NCBI GenBank assembly: GCA_900554495.1
Contig: USHR01000074.1
Location: 1-8,277, forward strand
DNA length: 8,277 nucleotides
DNA from: an uncultured Collinsella sp.
GTDB taxonomy: Bacteria; Actinomycetota; Coriobacteriia; Coriobacteriales; Coriobacteriaceae
Direction: 5' to 3'
Shown here piece after piece: positions 1-6,593 of this stretch. The position numbers and the translations under genes are program-made. Numbering within the stretch: the stretch's first letter is position 1; each line of letters opens with the position of its first letter. The notes under the pieces were generated by a model. It saw nothing but the letters and a program-made list of their open reading frames with translations, was not told the DNA's origin and searched no databases.

Positions 1-11
1 TTATCGCGTCG

Positions 12-1058
12 ATGTCGGGGGAGGGTAACCTTCGCGTCGAGGAGAACCTTGGCGAAGGGTATGTCCGCCTCCGCGTTTCGGAGGCCGAGCGGCGCCAGGC
101 AAAGCACGACATTCAGCATGTCGAGGATATCGTCATCGAAATGCTCCGTAATGCTCGCGATGCTGGCGCCGACAAGGTCTATCTCGCCACGACCAAGGAA
201 GATGGCGTCCGCACGCTTGTCTTTCTGGATAACGGTTCGGGCGTTCCGCAGGATATGCAAGAGCGAATCTTCGATGCCCGCGTTACCTCCAAGCTCGAGA
301 GCATGAAGATGGACCGTTGGGGCGTTCACGGTCGTGGCATGGCATTGTTTTCGATTAAGCAGAACACCGACGAGGCCCGTGTTGTCACGTCTGGTGTTGA
401 CCTTGGCTCGGCCTTTAAGGTGAGCGTTGCGGCCGACCGCCTCAGTGAGCGTGCCGATCAGTCCAGCTGGCCCCAGGCCGTCAAGGATGAGGACGGACGT
501 TATGTCTGCGCTCGCGGTCCGCATAATATTATTCGCGCTGCTTGTGAGTTTGCACTCGAGGAGTTGCGTGGTTGCGATGTCTATCTTGGTTCTCCGTCTG
601 AGATTGCCGCGACCCTTTATGCTCAGGCGTCAAGTAGGCTCGATACGTCTCGTCTCCTGTTTATTGATGACGAGAGCGAGCTTCCGGTTGTCGATCGTTT
701 AGGCCTTGCCTCTGATGCCGAGGACTTTATCCGTATCTGCTCGGGTTTGGGTCTTGAGATGTCTGAGCGCACGGCACATCGCATTTTGGCAGGGCAGATT
801 AAACCCGTTCGCGGTGTGACCGCGCGTCTGCTGCGCGAGCGTGATTCGTCCTCGCATGCGCCGGCTCCTGTCGATCTCGCGAAGGATCGTCGCGGGCTAC
901 GTATTGCCAAGGATGACATGGCACAGTTTTCGCGTGCTGTGGAGCGCGACTTTAATGACCTTGCCGCCCGGTACTATCTCAACCTTTGCGGCGACCCAAA
1001 GATTCGTGTTTCGCGTGATCGAATCACTGTGACCTTTGATCTTGCCAAAGAGGAATAG
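12..1058 (+). CDS. MutL-like GHKL-fold ATP-binding protein (5' end may lie outside the window)
   Basis: This is a probable ATPase of the GHKL (gyrase/Hsp90/histidine kinase/MutL) superfamily. Numbering from the ATG at 12, the ATP-binding motifs are in order: N box around E43-N47 (EMLRNARDAGA), G1 box D73-NGSG, a lid-like VTSK at 91-94, and a glycine-rich GVHGRGMALFSI at 104-115. The AGA after the N box, the TSK and the GxxGxGxxxxSI spacing resemble MutL more than sensor kinases. There is no histidine-kinase dimerisation domain or membrane segment. The rest, about residues 150-348, I do not recognise; residues 230-275 look helical and a charged linker follows near 278-300. The frame stays open to the left edge and no ribosome binding site precedes the ATG at 12, so the true start may be upstream. 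It lies 74 bp ahead of spoVS. Function is unknown: the fold is fairly certain, the substrate is not. Confidence 0.75.
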   Translation: MSGEGNLRVEENLGEGYVRLRVSEAERRQAKHDIQHVEDIVIEMLRNARDAGADKVYLATTKEDGVRTLVFLDNGSGVPQDMQERIFDARVTSKLESMKMDRWGVHGRGMALFSIKQNTDEARVVTSGVDLGSAFKVSVAADRLSERADQSSWPQAVKDEDGRYVCARGPHNIIRAACEFALEELRGCDVYLGSPSEIAATLYAQASSRLDTSRLLFIDDESELPVVDRLGLASDAEDFIRICSGLGLEMSERTAHRILAGQIKPVRGVTARLLRERDSSSHAPAPVDLAKDRRGLRIAKDDMAQFSRAVERDFNDLAARYYLNLCGDPKIRVSRDRITVTFDLAKEE

Positions 1059-1064
1059 TGCCTT

Positions 1065-1082
1065 TACCGAGTCCACTCGGTA
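1065..1082 (+). other. Small hairpin between the GHKL gene and spoVS
   Basis: A 7-bp perfect stem (1065-1071 with 1076-1082) closes a 4-base loop just after the stop codon of the GHKL gene. No T-run follows immediately, so it is at best a weak or factor-assisted terminator. It could equally be an RNA-stability or processing element in a transcript that continues into spoVS. I could not assign a convincing -35/-10 pair for spoVS in 1083-1120. Confidence 0.35.
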
Positions 1083-1132
1083 CGATACAGTTATTGCAGT
1101 TAAAACGTACTTTTAAACGCAGGAGTTTCTTC

Positions 1133-1450
1133 ATGGATTGCCTGAAGGTATCAAGCAAATCATCGCCCGCGTCCGTTGCCGGCGCCATCGCCGGCATGGT
1201 CAAGGATGGTGTACCCGTCAACATCCAGTGTGTCGGCGCTGGTGCTGTCAACCAGGCCATTAAGGCCGTGGCTATCGCGCGCGGTTTTTTGATTCCAACC
1301 GGTTTTGATATTTCCTGCGCGCCCGTGTTCTCCGACATCCTCATTAACGGGGAGTCGCGCACGGCCATCCGCCTTTCTATCTACGTTCACCAGATCAATC
1401 GAGCTGCTATGGATAACGTCGTCATGGATGATGTTAAGCCTGTGGCATAG
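1133..1450 (+). CDS. spoVS: Stage V sporulation protein S family protein (SpoVS)
   Basis: The product is a small single-domain SpoVS (Alba-like fold) protein. The signature is clear: the start MDCLKVSSKSSPASVAGAIAG, then V34-GAGAVNQAIKAVAIARGF-52, then the FSDI...GESRTAIRLSI strand region around 66-83. In Bacillus, SpoVS affects spore coat and core formation and septation; the molecular role is unsettled, and nucleic-acid binding is inferred from the fold. The ATG at 1133 is chosen because AGGAG at 1121-1125 lies 7 bases upstream and the family begins exactly here; the frame is open further up to 1058 but that stretch has no homology. The protein is 105 residues against about 86 for the usual family member, because of an extra tail (about 85-105) rich in D, V and M. 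miaB follows after a 49-bp gap, an order related to the spoVS-miaB neighbourhood of Bacillus. Confidence 0.93.
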   Translation: MDCLKVSSKSSPASVAGAIAGMVKDGVPVNIQCVGAGAVNQAIKAVAIARGFLIPTGFDISCAPVFSDILINGESRTAIRLSIYVHQINRAAMDNVVMDDVKPVA

Positions 1451-1499
1451 CTTCTGCTTGCCTCGATTCGCCTCCCTTCCATCGTTAGGACTTATGCAC

Positions 1500-2870
1500 A
1501 TGGACCAGCGTTCCGTACGCGATATTCTTGCCGGTAAAACCTACTTTATCCGCACCTTTGGCTGCCAGATGAATCAGCACGATTCCGAGCGCGTGAGCGG
1601 TCTGCTCGATTCGTATGGTTGCCTCATGGCGCTCGATCCCGAGCATGCCGATATCGTTGTCTTCATGACATGCTGTGTGCGTGAGGCCGCCGATACTCGC
1701 CTGTACGGTCAGTGCAATTCCTGCAAAAGCCTGCCGCCTTCGCCTTCTGGCAAGCGTGTGGTTGCCGTGGGCGGCTGCATCGCGCAGCGTGATGGCGAGG
1801 GCCTGCTCACCAACGTCGATAACGTCAATGTCATCTTTGGCACGCATTCTATCGCACATGTGGCCGAGCTCATTGCCGAGGCGTTCCTTGACGGCAAGCG
1901 TCATATCCGCACCAATGAGCATGAGGATACGGATGCCATGAGCATGCCGTGGCATCGCGAGACCCAGTATCACGCCTGGGTGCCCATCATGACGGGCTGC
2001 AATAATTTCTGCACCTATTGCATCGTGCCGTACGTGCGCGGTCGCGAAAAGAGCCGCCCCTTCGAGGAAATTGTCGACGAGGTGACCGGTTTGGTGCGCC
2101 AGGGCGTGCGTGAGATTACGCTGCTGGGCCAAAACGTTAACTCATATGGTCGCGATCTGTTTGGCAAGCCACGTTTTGCCGATTTGCTGCGCGCGGTGGG
2201 CGATACGGGCGTCGAGCGCATCTTCTTTACCTCTTCTCATCCTAAGGATCTGCTGCCCGAGACCATCGACGCTATGGCCGAGACGCCCGCCGTCATGCCG
2301 CAGCTTCACTTGGCCGTTCAGTCGGGCTCCACGCGCATCCTCAAAGAGATGAATCGCCGTTATACACGCGAGGGCTATCTGGGCCTGGTCGATCGCATTC
2401 GCAATCGCATGCCCGATATCGCGCTCTCGACCGACATTATCGTTGGCTTCCCGGGCGAGACTGAAGAAGACTTTGAGCAGACGCTCTCACTTGCCGAGAC
2501 GGTCCGCTATGCTCAGGCCTATACCTTCATCTATTCCAAGCGCGCCGGTACCCCGGCTGCAGAGATTGAAGATCCTACGCCGCATGAGGTTATTCTCGAG
2601 CGTTTCAACCGCCTGGTTAAGGTTATCGAGACCACGGCACACGAGTATAACCAGGGTGAGCTTCATACTGTGGTGCCGGCGCTCATTGAAGGTACGAGTA
2701 AAAAGAACGATGCGGTGCTGCTGGGTAAGAGTCCCAAGAATCAGACCGTTCATGCGCCCATTCCCGAGGGATATAGCATCGACCAGCTTGTCGGTAAGAT
2801 CGTTGATGTTAACGTCGACGTTGCTAAGACGTGGTATTTGTCCGGCTCCGTTGTGGGCGAGCCGCGCTAA
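1500..2870 (+). CDS. miaB: tRNA-2-methylthio-N6-dimethylallyladenosine synthase MiaB
   Basis: MiaB is a radical-SAM methylthiotransferase that adds a methylthio group to C2 of i6A37 in tRNAs reading UNN codons, giving ms2i6A37. Domains (456 aa): N-terminal MTTase domain, about 13-125, with cluster cysteines C22 (FGCQMN), C58 (MTCCVRE) and C93 (GGCIAQ); radical-SAM core, about 155-385, with C167-x3-C171-x2-C174 (CNNFCTYC); then a C-terminal TRAM domain, about 390-456. The frame is open upstream to 1305, but that part overlaps spoVS. AGGA at 1487-1490 is 9 bases before the ATG at 1500 and only 3 before the ATG at 1494, so 1500 is preferred; 1494 would add two residues. Extra cysteines occur at 59, 72 and 75 (QCNSC). 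The stop codon overlaps the start of miaA (TAATG), so translational coupling is likely. Confidence 0.96.
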   Translation: MDQRSVRDILAGKTYFIRTFGCQMNQHDSERVSGLLDSYGCLMALDPEHADIVVFMTCCVREAADTRLYGQCNSCKSLPPSPSGKRVVAVGGCIAQRDGEGLLTNVDNVNVIFGTHSIAHVAELIAEAFLDGKRHIRTNEHEDTDAMSMPWHRETQYHAWVPIMTGCNNFCTYCIVPYVRGREKSRPFEEIVDEVTGLVRQGVREITLLGQNVNSYGRDLFGKPRFADLLRAVGDTGVERIFFTSSHPKDLLPETIDAMAETPAVMPQLHLAVQSGSTRILKEMNRRYTREGYLGLVDRIRNRMPDIALSTDIIVGFPGETEEDFEQTLSLAETVRYAQAYTFIYSKRAGTPAAEIEDPTPHEVILERFNRLVKVIETTAHEYNQGELHTVVPALIEGTSKKNDAVLLGKSPKNQTVHAPIPEGYSIDQLVGKIVDVNVDVAKTWYLSGSVVGEPR

Positions 2871-3808
2871 TGGTTTCTCCCGGGGCAGGTCTTTCCGCCG
2901 TTGCGATCGTTGGTCCGACGGCGGTAGGTAAGAGTGATGTTGCCGACCGTTTGGCCGCTCGTCTTTCGTCCGAAGTGCTGTCGTGTGATGCGATGCAAAT
3001 CTATCGCGGCATGGACATCGGTACCGCAAAGATGGCGCCCAATGAGTGTACGGCGCCGCTGCGTCTCGTCGACATTGTAGAGCCGGGTGTGGCGTACTCT
3101 GCGGCGCTTTATCAGGCTGACGCTCGCGCACATGTTGAGCGCTTGCTGGGCGAGGGCCGCCTACCGGTATTTTGCGGGGGTACAGGCTTGTATCTCAAGG
3201 CTGCTCTCGATGAGATGGACTTTCCCTCGGGCGAGCTTGTGGACGATCGTCGCGCGGGGTATCAGGAACTTGCCGAGCGCATAGGCGAGGAAGTGCTGCA
3301 CGCGCTGCTTGCCGAGCGTGACCCCGAGTCCGCTGCGGTCATCCATCCCCATAATGTTCGCCGCGTGATTCGCGCGCTCGAAATGCACGATGATGGTGTG
3401 TCCTACGCGCAGCAAAAGTCGCAGTTTAGTGTTCCGCGCGAGCATTATCATGCCCTATGGTTTGGTCTGACGCGTAATCGCAAGGTGCTCTACGAGCGCA
3501 TTAACCTGCGTGTCGATATGATGTTTGAGCAGGGTCTTGTCAATGAGGTCCGCAGTCTTATGGGGCAGGGGCTGGGAGATGCCCTGACGTCGATGCAGGC
3601 AATTGGCTATAAAGAGATCATCGATGCTTTCAATGGCTTGATAAGCATGGATGAGGCTCGCGAACTCATCAAGATGCGTTCGCGTCGCTATGCCAAACGT
3701 CAGCTTTCGTGGTTTAAGCGCGATGACCGTATCGTGTGGTTTGATATGGACGAGTTTACGATCGATGAGGTCGTTGAGGACATCCTGCATCGTATTGAGG
3801 CTGCCTAA
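2870..3808 (+). CDS. miaA: tRNA dimethylallyltransferase MiaA
   Basis: MiaA transfers the dimethylallyl group from DMAPP to N6 of A37 in tRNAs reading UNN codons. It makes the i6A substrate that MiaB then methylthiolates, so the two adjacent genes form one pathway. Visible motifs (312 aa): P-loop G15-PTAVGKS-22; SCDAMQIYRGMDIGTAK at 38-54, where D40 matches the catalytic aspartate of the DSxQvYrgmdIGTaK motif; GGTGLYLKA at 103-111; and the C-terminal helical part with RRYAKRQLSWFKRD, typical of tRNA contact. The reading frame is open to an ATG at 2831, but the chosen ATG at 2870 gives the normal N-terminus immediately before the P-loop strand and forms a TAATG overlap with miaB. Only a weak purine-rich site (GGGCGAG) precedes it, consistent with reinitiation by ribosomes finishing miaB. 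Its own stop overlaps hflX in the same way. Confidence 0.96.
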   Translation: MVSPGAGLSAVAIVGPTAVGKSDVADRLAARLSSEVLSCDAMQIYRGMDIGTAKMAPNECTAPLRLVDIVEPGVAYSAALYQADARAHVERLLGEGRLPVFCGGTGLYLKAALDEMDFPSGELVDDRRAGYQELAERIGEEVLHALLAERDPESAAVIHPHNVRRVIRALEMHDDGVSYAQQKSQFSVPREHYHALWFGLTRNRKVLYERINLRVDMMFEQGLVNEVRSLMGQGLGDALTSMQAIGYKEIIDAFNGLISMDEARELIKMRSRRYAKRQLSWFKRDDRIVWFDMDEFTIDEVVEDILHRIEAA

Positions 3809-5097
3809 TGGCCCGTTTCCCCCTTGTTCCCACGGCACCCGAGCCCGAGCGTGCCATATTAGTTGGTGTTGAGTGGCGCGACAATGCATGGCCGCTCGAT
3901 CGTTCGCTTGACGAGCTTGAGCGCCTGGCGCACACGGCTGGCGCCCGGTGTGTTGCTCGTTTGTCGCAGCGACTGGTTAAACCCTATCCTAAATCGTTTA
4001 TCGGTTCCGGCAAGGTTGAAGAGCTGTGCGGCTTAGTGCATCGCATGGATGCCGATGTCGTTATTTTTGACGACGACCTGACGCCCTCGCAGCAATCCTA
4101 TTTGGAGAAAGCCGTGGGCGAGCCGGTAAAGATTATCGATCGTACAGCACTGATCTTGGATATCTTTGGCCTGCATGCTCAGACGCGTGAGGGACGCCTA
4201 CAGGTACAGTTGGCGCAGCTTCAATATCTGTTGCCTCGTCTGCGTGGCATGTGGAGTCATCTTGCCAAGGAGCAGACGCGCGGCGGCATCGGTTCGCGCT
4301 TTGGCCAGGGTGAAAGCCAGCTCGAGGTCGACCGTCGCCTCATCCGTAATAAGATCGCTGCGCTTCGTCGTGAGCTCAAGCAGGTTGAACAGCGTCGCGA
4401 TGTCCAGTCCAAGAGCCGCATTGAGTCTCCGGCGTTTCGCGTCGCGTTAGCCGGTTATACCAATGCCGGTAAATCGACGTTGCTCAATCGTCTGACCGGC
4501 TCTACGGTACTTTCGCAGGACAAGCTGTTTGCTACGCTCGACCCGACGACGCGTTCGTATCGCCTGCCCGGCGGTCGCGGCATGACGATCACCGACACTG
4601 TCGGCTTTATTCAAAAGCTGCCGCATGGTCTCGTTGATGCCTTTAAGTCCACGCTGTCTGAGGTTCTTGGTGCCGATTTAATTCTCAAAGTCGTAGATGC
4701 GTCTGACGAGGACTATGAGCGGCAGCTGGAGGCTGTTGACCGCGTGCTTGATGAGATCGGCGCTGGAGAGCGTTTAACGCTGACCGTATTCAATAAAATC
4801 GATCTTCTCGATAGCGTTGATCGATTGAGCTTCCGTCGTCGCTATCCCGAGGCCGTGTTGTTCTCGGCCCAGACGGGCGAGGGACTCGACGATCTCGTCG
4901 ACCGTATTGCTCGTGAGGCGGCTGCTACCGATGTGTTGCTCTCTGCTGATATCCCGTATCGTGAGGGCGCCCTCATCACGCTGGTGCATGAGCAGGGAAC
5001 CCTTTTGCACGAGGAATATCTTGAGGACGGCGTTCGTATTGTGGCGAAGCTACCGGCCCGTATCGCGCCGCGGCTCGAGCGTTATCGCACCGAGTAG
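3808..5097 (+). CDS. hflX: Ribosome-associated GTPase HflX
   Basis: HflX binds the 50S subunit and splits stalled or hibernating 70S ribosomes, for example after heat or antibiotic stress. The full family architecture is present in 429 aa. The N-terminal HflX domain covers about 10-200, with FIGSGKVEEL (64-73), VIFDDDLTPSQ (85-95), the GREGRLQVQLAQLQY-type segment (here TREGRLQVQLAQLQY, 126-140) and the glycine-rich TRGGIGSRFGQGESQLE (157-173). A helical linker leads to the G domain: G1 G216-YTNAGKS-223, G2 region TLDPTTR (243-249), G3 D263-TVG, G4 N329-KID-332 and G5 S353-AQ. It starts on a TAATG overlap with miaA, with GAGG at 3797-3800 seven bases upstream. miaA-hflX linkage is common in bacteria. 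The last 16 bases overlap the 3' end of the opposite-strand gene, leaving no space for an ordinary terminator. Confidence 0.96.
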   Translation: MARFPLVPTAPEPERAILVGVEWRDNAWPLDRSLDELERLAHTAGARCVARLSQRLVKPYPKSFIGSGKVEELCGLVHRMDADVVIFDDDLTPSQQSYLEKAVGEPVKIIDRTALILDIFGLHAQTREGRLQVQLAQLQYLLPRLRGMWSHLAKEQTRGGIGSRFGQGESQLEVDRRLIRNKIAALRRELKQVEQRRDVQSKSRIESPAFRVALAGYTNAGKSTLLNRLTGSTVLSQDKLFATLDPTTRSYRLPGGRGMTITDTVGFIQKLPHGLVDAFKSTLSEVLGADLILKVVDASDEDYERQLEAVDRVLDEIGAGERLTLTVFNKIDLLDSVDRLSFRRRYPEAVLFSAQTGEGLDDLVDRIAREAAATDVLLSADIPYREGALITLVHEQGTLLHEEYLEDGVRIVAKLPARIAPRLERYRTE

Positions 5098-5786
5098 ACG
5101 AGTTCCAAAATGCCCAGAATGATGGGCTGATGCAGTAGATAAAAGGGGAGTGCGTGACGTCCAAGGCTGGCGAGCGCCGGGATGGGATTGGCGTAGGCCC
5201 AGCTTGGGACGGTCTTATCGATTCCCTGCGCTATGTGTGCGGCGAAGTATCCTGCAAGATACATAAAGAAAAACGGGATGATGGGGTAGTAATCACCTGA
5301 AACAAACCCAGGGCTCGGAAATCCCAGCCACGCCAGGTAGGGGACAGGATAGATCGTTTTGGGGATACTCCAAGTGAGGGCGAACAACACAAGGCATAGG
5401 GACATGCCCCATCTCGCCGATATCTTCTTAAGGACGGGATCGGTCAACGCCACGATGCCGGTACATGCGGCCATGCAGTAGATGATGCCAAAATTAACCG
5501 AATCGTCTACTGAGACAAGTGTTGTTGCCAACCAGACGACGAGTGCTGCTAAGGCGTATTTGGCGGCACGTTTGATATTGTTGCGTGAGAGCGTGCACAT
5601 CCAACCCGCGATAAACAGGAATACCCAGCTGATGCTGGCACGCCAGATGTCTTGAAAGACGGTCTGTGTAAACCAGGGCATATCCCAACCGTACAGGTAG
5701 GCGAAATCGTAGCAAGCGTGAAAACCTGCCATTGAAATCATCGTAAACCCGCGGACGGTATCAAAGATGGTGATGCGTTTTTGCAT
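5082..5786 (-). CDS. Multi-pass membrane protein of the DUF1624 / HGSNAT-like acyltransferase family
   Basis: This 234-aa polytopic membrane protein fits the DUF1624/YeiB-like group related to the catalytic region of heparan-alpha-glucosaminide N-acetyltransferase. Evidence is the N-terminal RITIFDTVRGFTMISMAGFH (4-23, matching the family's R..LD.lRG....M...H start) and the C-terminal GRHALPFYLLHQPIILG (209-225), where H219 follows the usual YL.H.P pattern. Hydrophobic segments lie near 12-30, 47-66, 74-92, 98-115, 128-142, 165-187 and 213-230, so about seven membrane passes are expected. Family members are thought to move acyl groups to cell-surface glycans or lipids; the substrate here is unknown. 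The ATG shares bases with the lexA stop (TAATG) and has no clear ribosome binding site, so translation probably depends on lexA. Its end overlaps hflX by 16 bp, convergently. Confidence 0.8.
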   Translation of the reverse strand: MQKRITIFDTVRGFTMISMAGFHACYDFAYLYGWDMPWFTQTVFQDIWRASISWVFLFIAGWMCTLSRNNIKRAAKYALAALVVWLATTLVSVDDSVNFGIIYCMAACTGIVALTDPVLKKISARWGMSLCLVLFALTWSIPKTIYPVPYLAWLGFPSPGFVSGDYYPIIPFFFMYLAGYFAAHIAQGIDKTVPSWAYANPIPALASLGRHALPFYLLHQPIILGILELVYSVR

Positions 5787-6430
5787 TACGAGAACCGGCG
5801 CATTAAGCCGACGACTTTGCCCAAGATAACGGGATTCGTTGCATAGATAGGCTCCATGGTGTCATTCTCAGGCTGCAGGCGTACGCGTCCCTGCTCCTTG
5901 TAGAACGTCTTGACGGTCGCTGAACCATCAATCATGGCCACGACAATTTCGCCGTTCATGGCACTCTTTTGTTCACGGACGATGATGTAATCGCCATTGA
6001 AGATGCCGACATTGATCATTGAGCTCCCATGCACCTCAAGGATAAAGGAACCCTGATCAGTGGCGATTTCGGTCGGGATAGTAAAAGTGTCTTCGATATT
6101 CTGTTCGGCCAGAATGGGAATCCCAGCCGCGACTCGACCAACGAGCGGTAGCGAGACCGTTCCGCGAGGTGTGGTGGGCTCGTCAGATTTAGAAATTGAG
6201 ACCGAGGAACCGTCCTCGTTAAAGAGTTCCAGGGCGCGCGGTTTGGTGGCATCGCGCTTGAGTAGCCCGCGCGCTTCCAGGGCAGATAGATGGGCGTGCA
6301 CGGTGCTGGGGGAGGAAAGACCCACGGCAGAAGCCATCTCGCGCACGCTGGGCGGATAACCCTTCTCCTGCTGATATTCCTTGATGAAGTCGTAAATTTG
6401 CTGCTGACGCTTGGTAATTTTGCGAGCCAT
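5786..6430 (-). CDS. lexA: SOS response repressor LexA (self-cleaving)
   Basis: LexA represses the DNA-damage regulon and cleaves itself when activated by RecA filaments. The protein is 214 aa. The winged-helix DNA-binding domain spans about 1-70 (KRQQQIYDFI, then the helix-turn-helix PPSVREMASAVGLSSPSTVHAHL at 26-48). The linker is followed by cleavage site A102-G103 (VAAGIPILAE) and the S24-type peptidase fold with catalytic S137 (HGSSMI) and K174 (ATVKTF). The serine-to-lysine distance, 37 residues, equals that of E. coli LexA (S119/K156). The residue before the serine is S rather than the D common in Gram-positive LexA, a position known to vary. The start at 6430 is supported by AGAGGA upstream with 7-base spacing; ATGs at 6451 and 6535 are less likely, as the latter would run through the SOS boxes. 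Autoregulation is likely through those boxes. Confidence 0.96.
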   Translation of the reverse strand: MARKITKRQQQIYDFIKEYQQEKGYPPSVREMASAVGLSSPSTVHAHLSALEARGLLKRDATKPRALELFNEDGSSVSISKSDEPTTPRGTVSLPLVGRVAAGIPILAEQNIEDTFTIPTEIATDQGSFILEVHGSSMINVGIFNGDYIIVREQKSAMNGEIVVAMIDGSATVKTFYKEQGRVRLQPENDTMEPIYATNPVILGKVVGLMRRFS

Positions 6431-6453
6431 CAGGGCATCCTCTCTACCCATGT

Positions 6454-6467
6454 CAAACAAATGTTCG
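6454..6467. promoter_or_regulatory. SOS box 1 (LexA operator, lexA-proximal)
   Basis: CAAACAAATGTTCG matches the Gram-positive/actinobacterial SOS consensus CGAAC-N4-GTTCG with one mismatch, and its flanks extend the match to TCAAAC-N4-GTTCGA. It lies 24 bp upstream of the lexA start codon, well placed for LexA autorepression. The match is seen directly; binding is inferred. Confidence 0.75.
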
Positions 6468-6475
6468 AATTTTGC

Positions 6476-6503
6476 TTGACAGGAACAACTGTTCGAAGAT
6501 AAT
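6476..6503 (+). promoter_or_regulatory. Probable sigma-70-type promoter of the LysM gene
   Basis: A perfect -35 TTGACA (6476-6481) and a 5-of-6 -10 GATAAT (6498-6503) are separated by 16 bases, pointing at the LysM gene. Initiation would fall near 6510, giving an untranslated leader of about 80 bases. SOS box 2 fills almost the whole spacer and SOS box 3 covers the predicted start point, so bound LexA would block polymerase. A lexA promoter on the opposite strand could not be assigned with confidence. Confidence 0.7.
6482..6495. promoter_or_regulatory. SOS box 2 (LexA operator inside the LysM promoter)
   Basis: GGAACAACTGTTCG matches CGAAC-N4-GTTCG at all but the first base, and the right half extends to a full GTTCGA. 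It occupies the spacer between the TTGACA and GATAAT elements, a classic repression position. Confidence 0.78.
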
Positions 6504-6509
6504 AATAAC

Positions 6510-6523
6510 CGAACATTCGTTCT
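6510..6523. promoter_or_regulatory. SOS box 3 (LexA operator at the predicted start point)
   Basis: CGAACATTCGTTCT has a perfect left half CGAAC and right half GTTCT, followed by C as in the Bacillus-type consensus. It falls where transcription from the LysM promoter should begin. It is the weakest of the three on the right side. A lone half-site, AACTGTTCT at 6558-6566, lies further downstream. Confidence 0.65.
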
Positions 6524-6593
6524 CGCGCTAGACATTTTTGTCCGCGCGGCTTGATAAAACTGTTCTCAGCAAAACACGCGAGAGGAGAACATG

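Noticed and set aside
1305..1499. Upstream extension of the miaB reading frame
   Set aside because: It overlaps spoVS in another frame, has no MiaB homology, and a ribosome binding site sits right before 1500.
1485..2132. 215-codon open frame on the minus strand within miaB
   Set aside because: Low-complexity H/A/G-rich product with no recognisable domain, entirely antisense to a clear miaB gene; typical of high-G+C shadow frames.
2487..3131. 214-codon open frame on the minus strand across the miaB-miaA junction
   Set aside because: Antisense to two solid genes, no domain and no ribosome binding site.
6456..6476. lexA promoter on the minus strand (for example TTCGAA / CAAAAT, or the TTGACA near 6451-6456)
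   Set aside because: The first pair matches the consensus poorly; the TTGACA on the minus strand lies too close to the lexA start codon to serve as its -35.
6431..6535. Extension of lexA to an upstream ATG at 6535
   Set aside because: It would translate through the SOS boxes and precede the well-defined MARKITKRQQ start, which has a good ribosome binding site.
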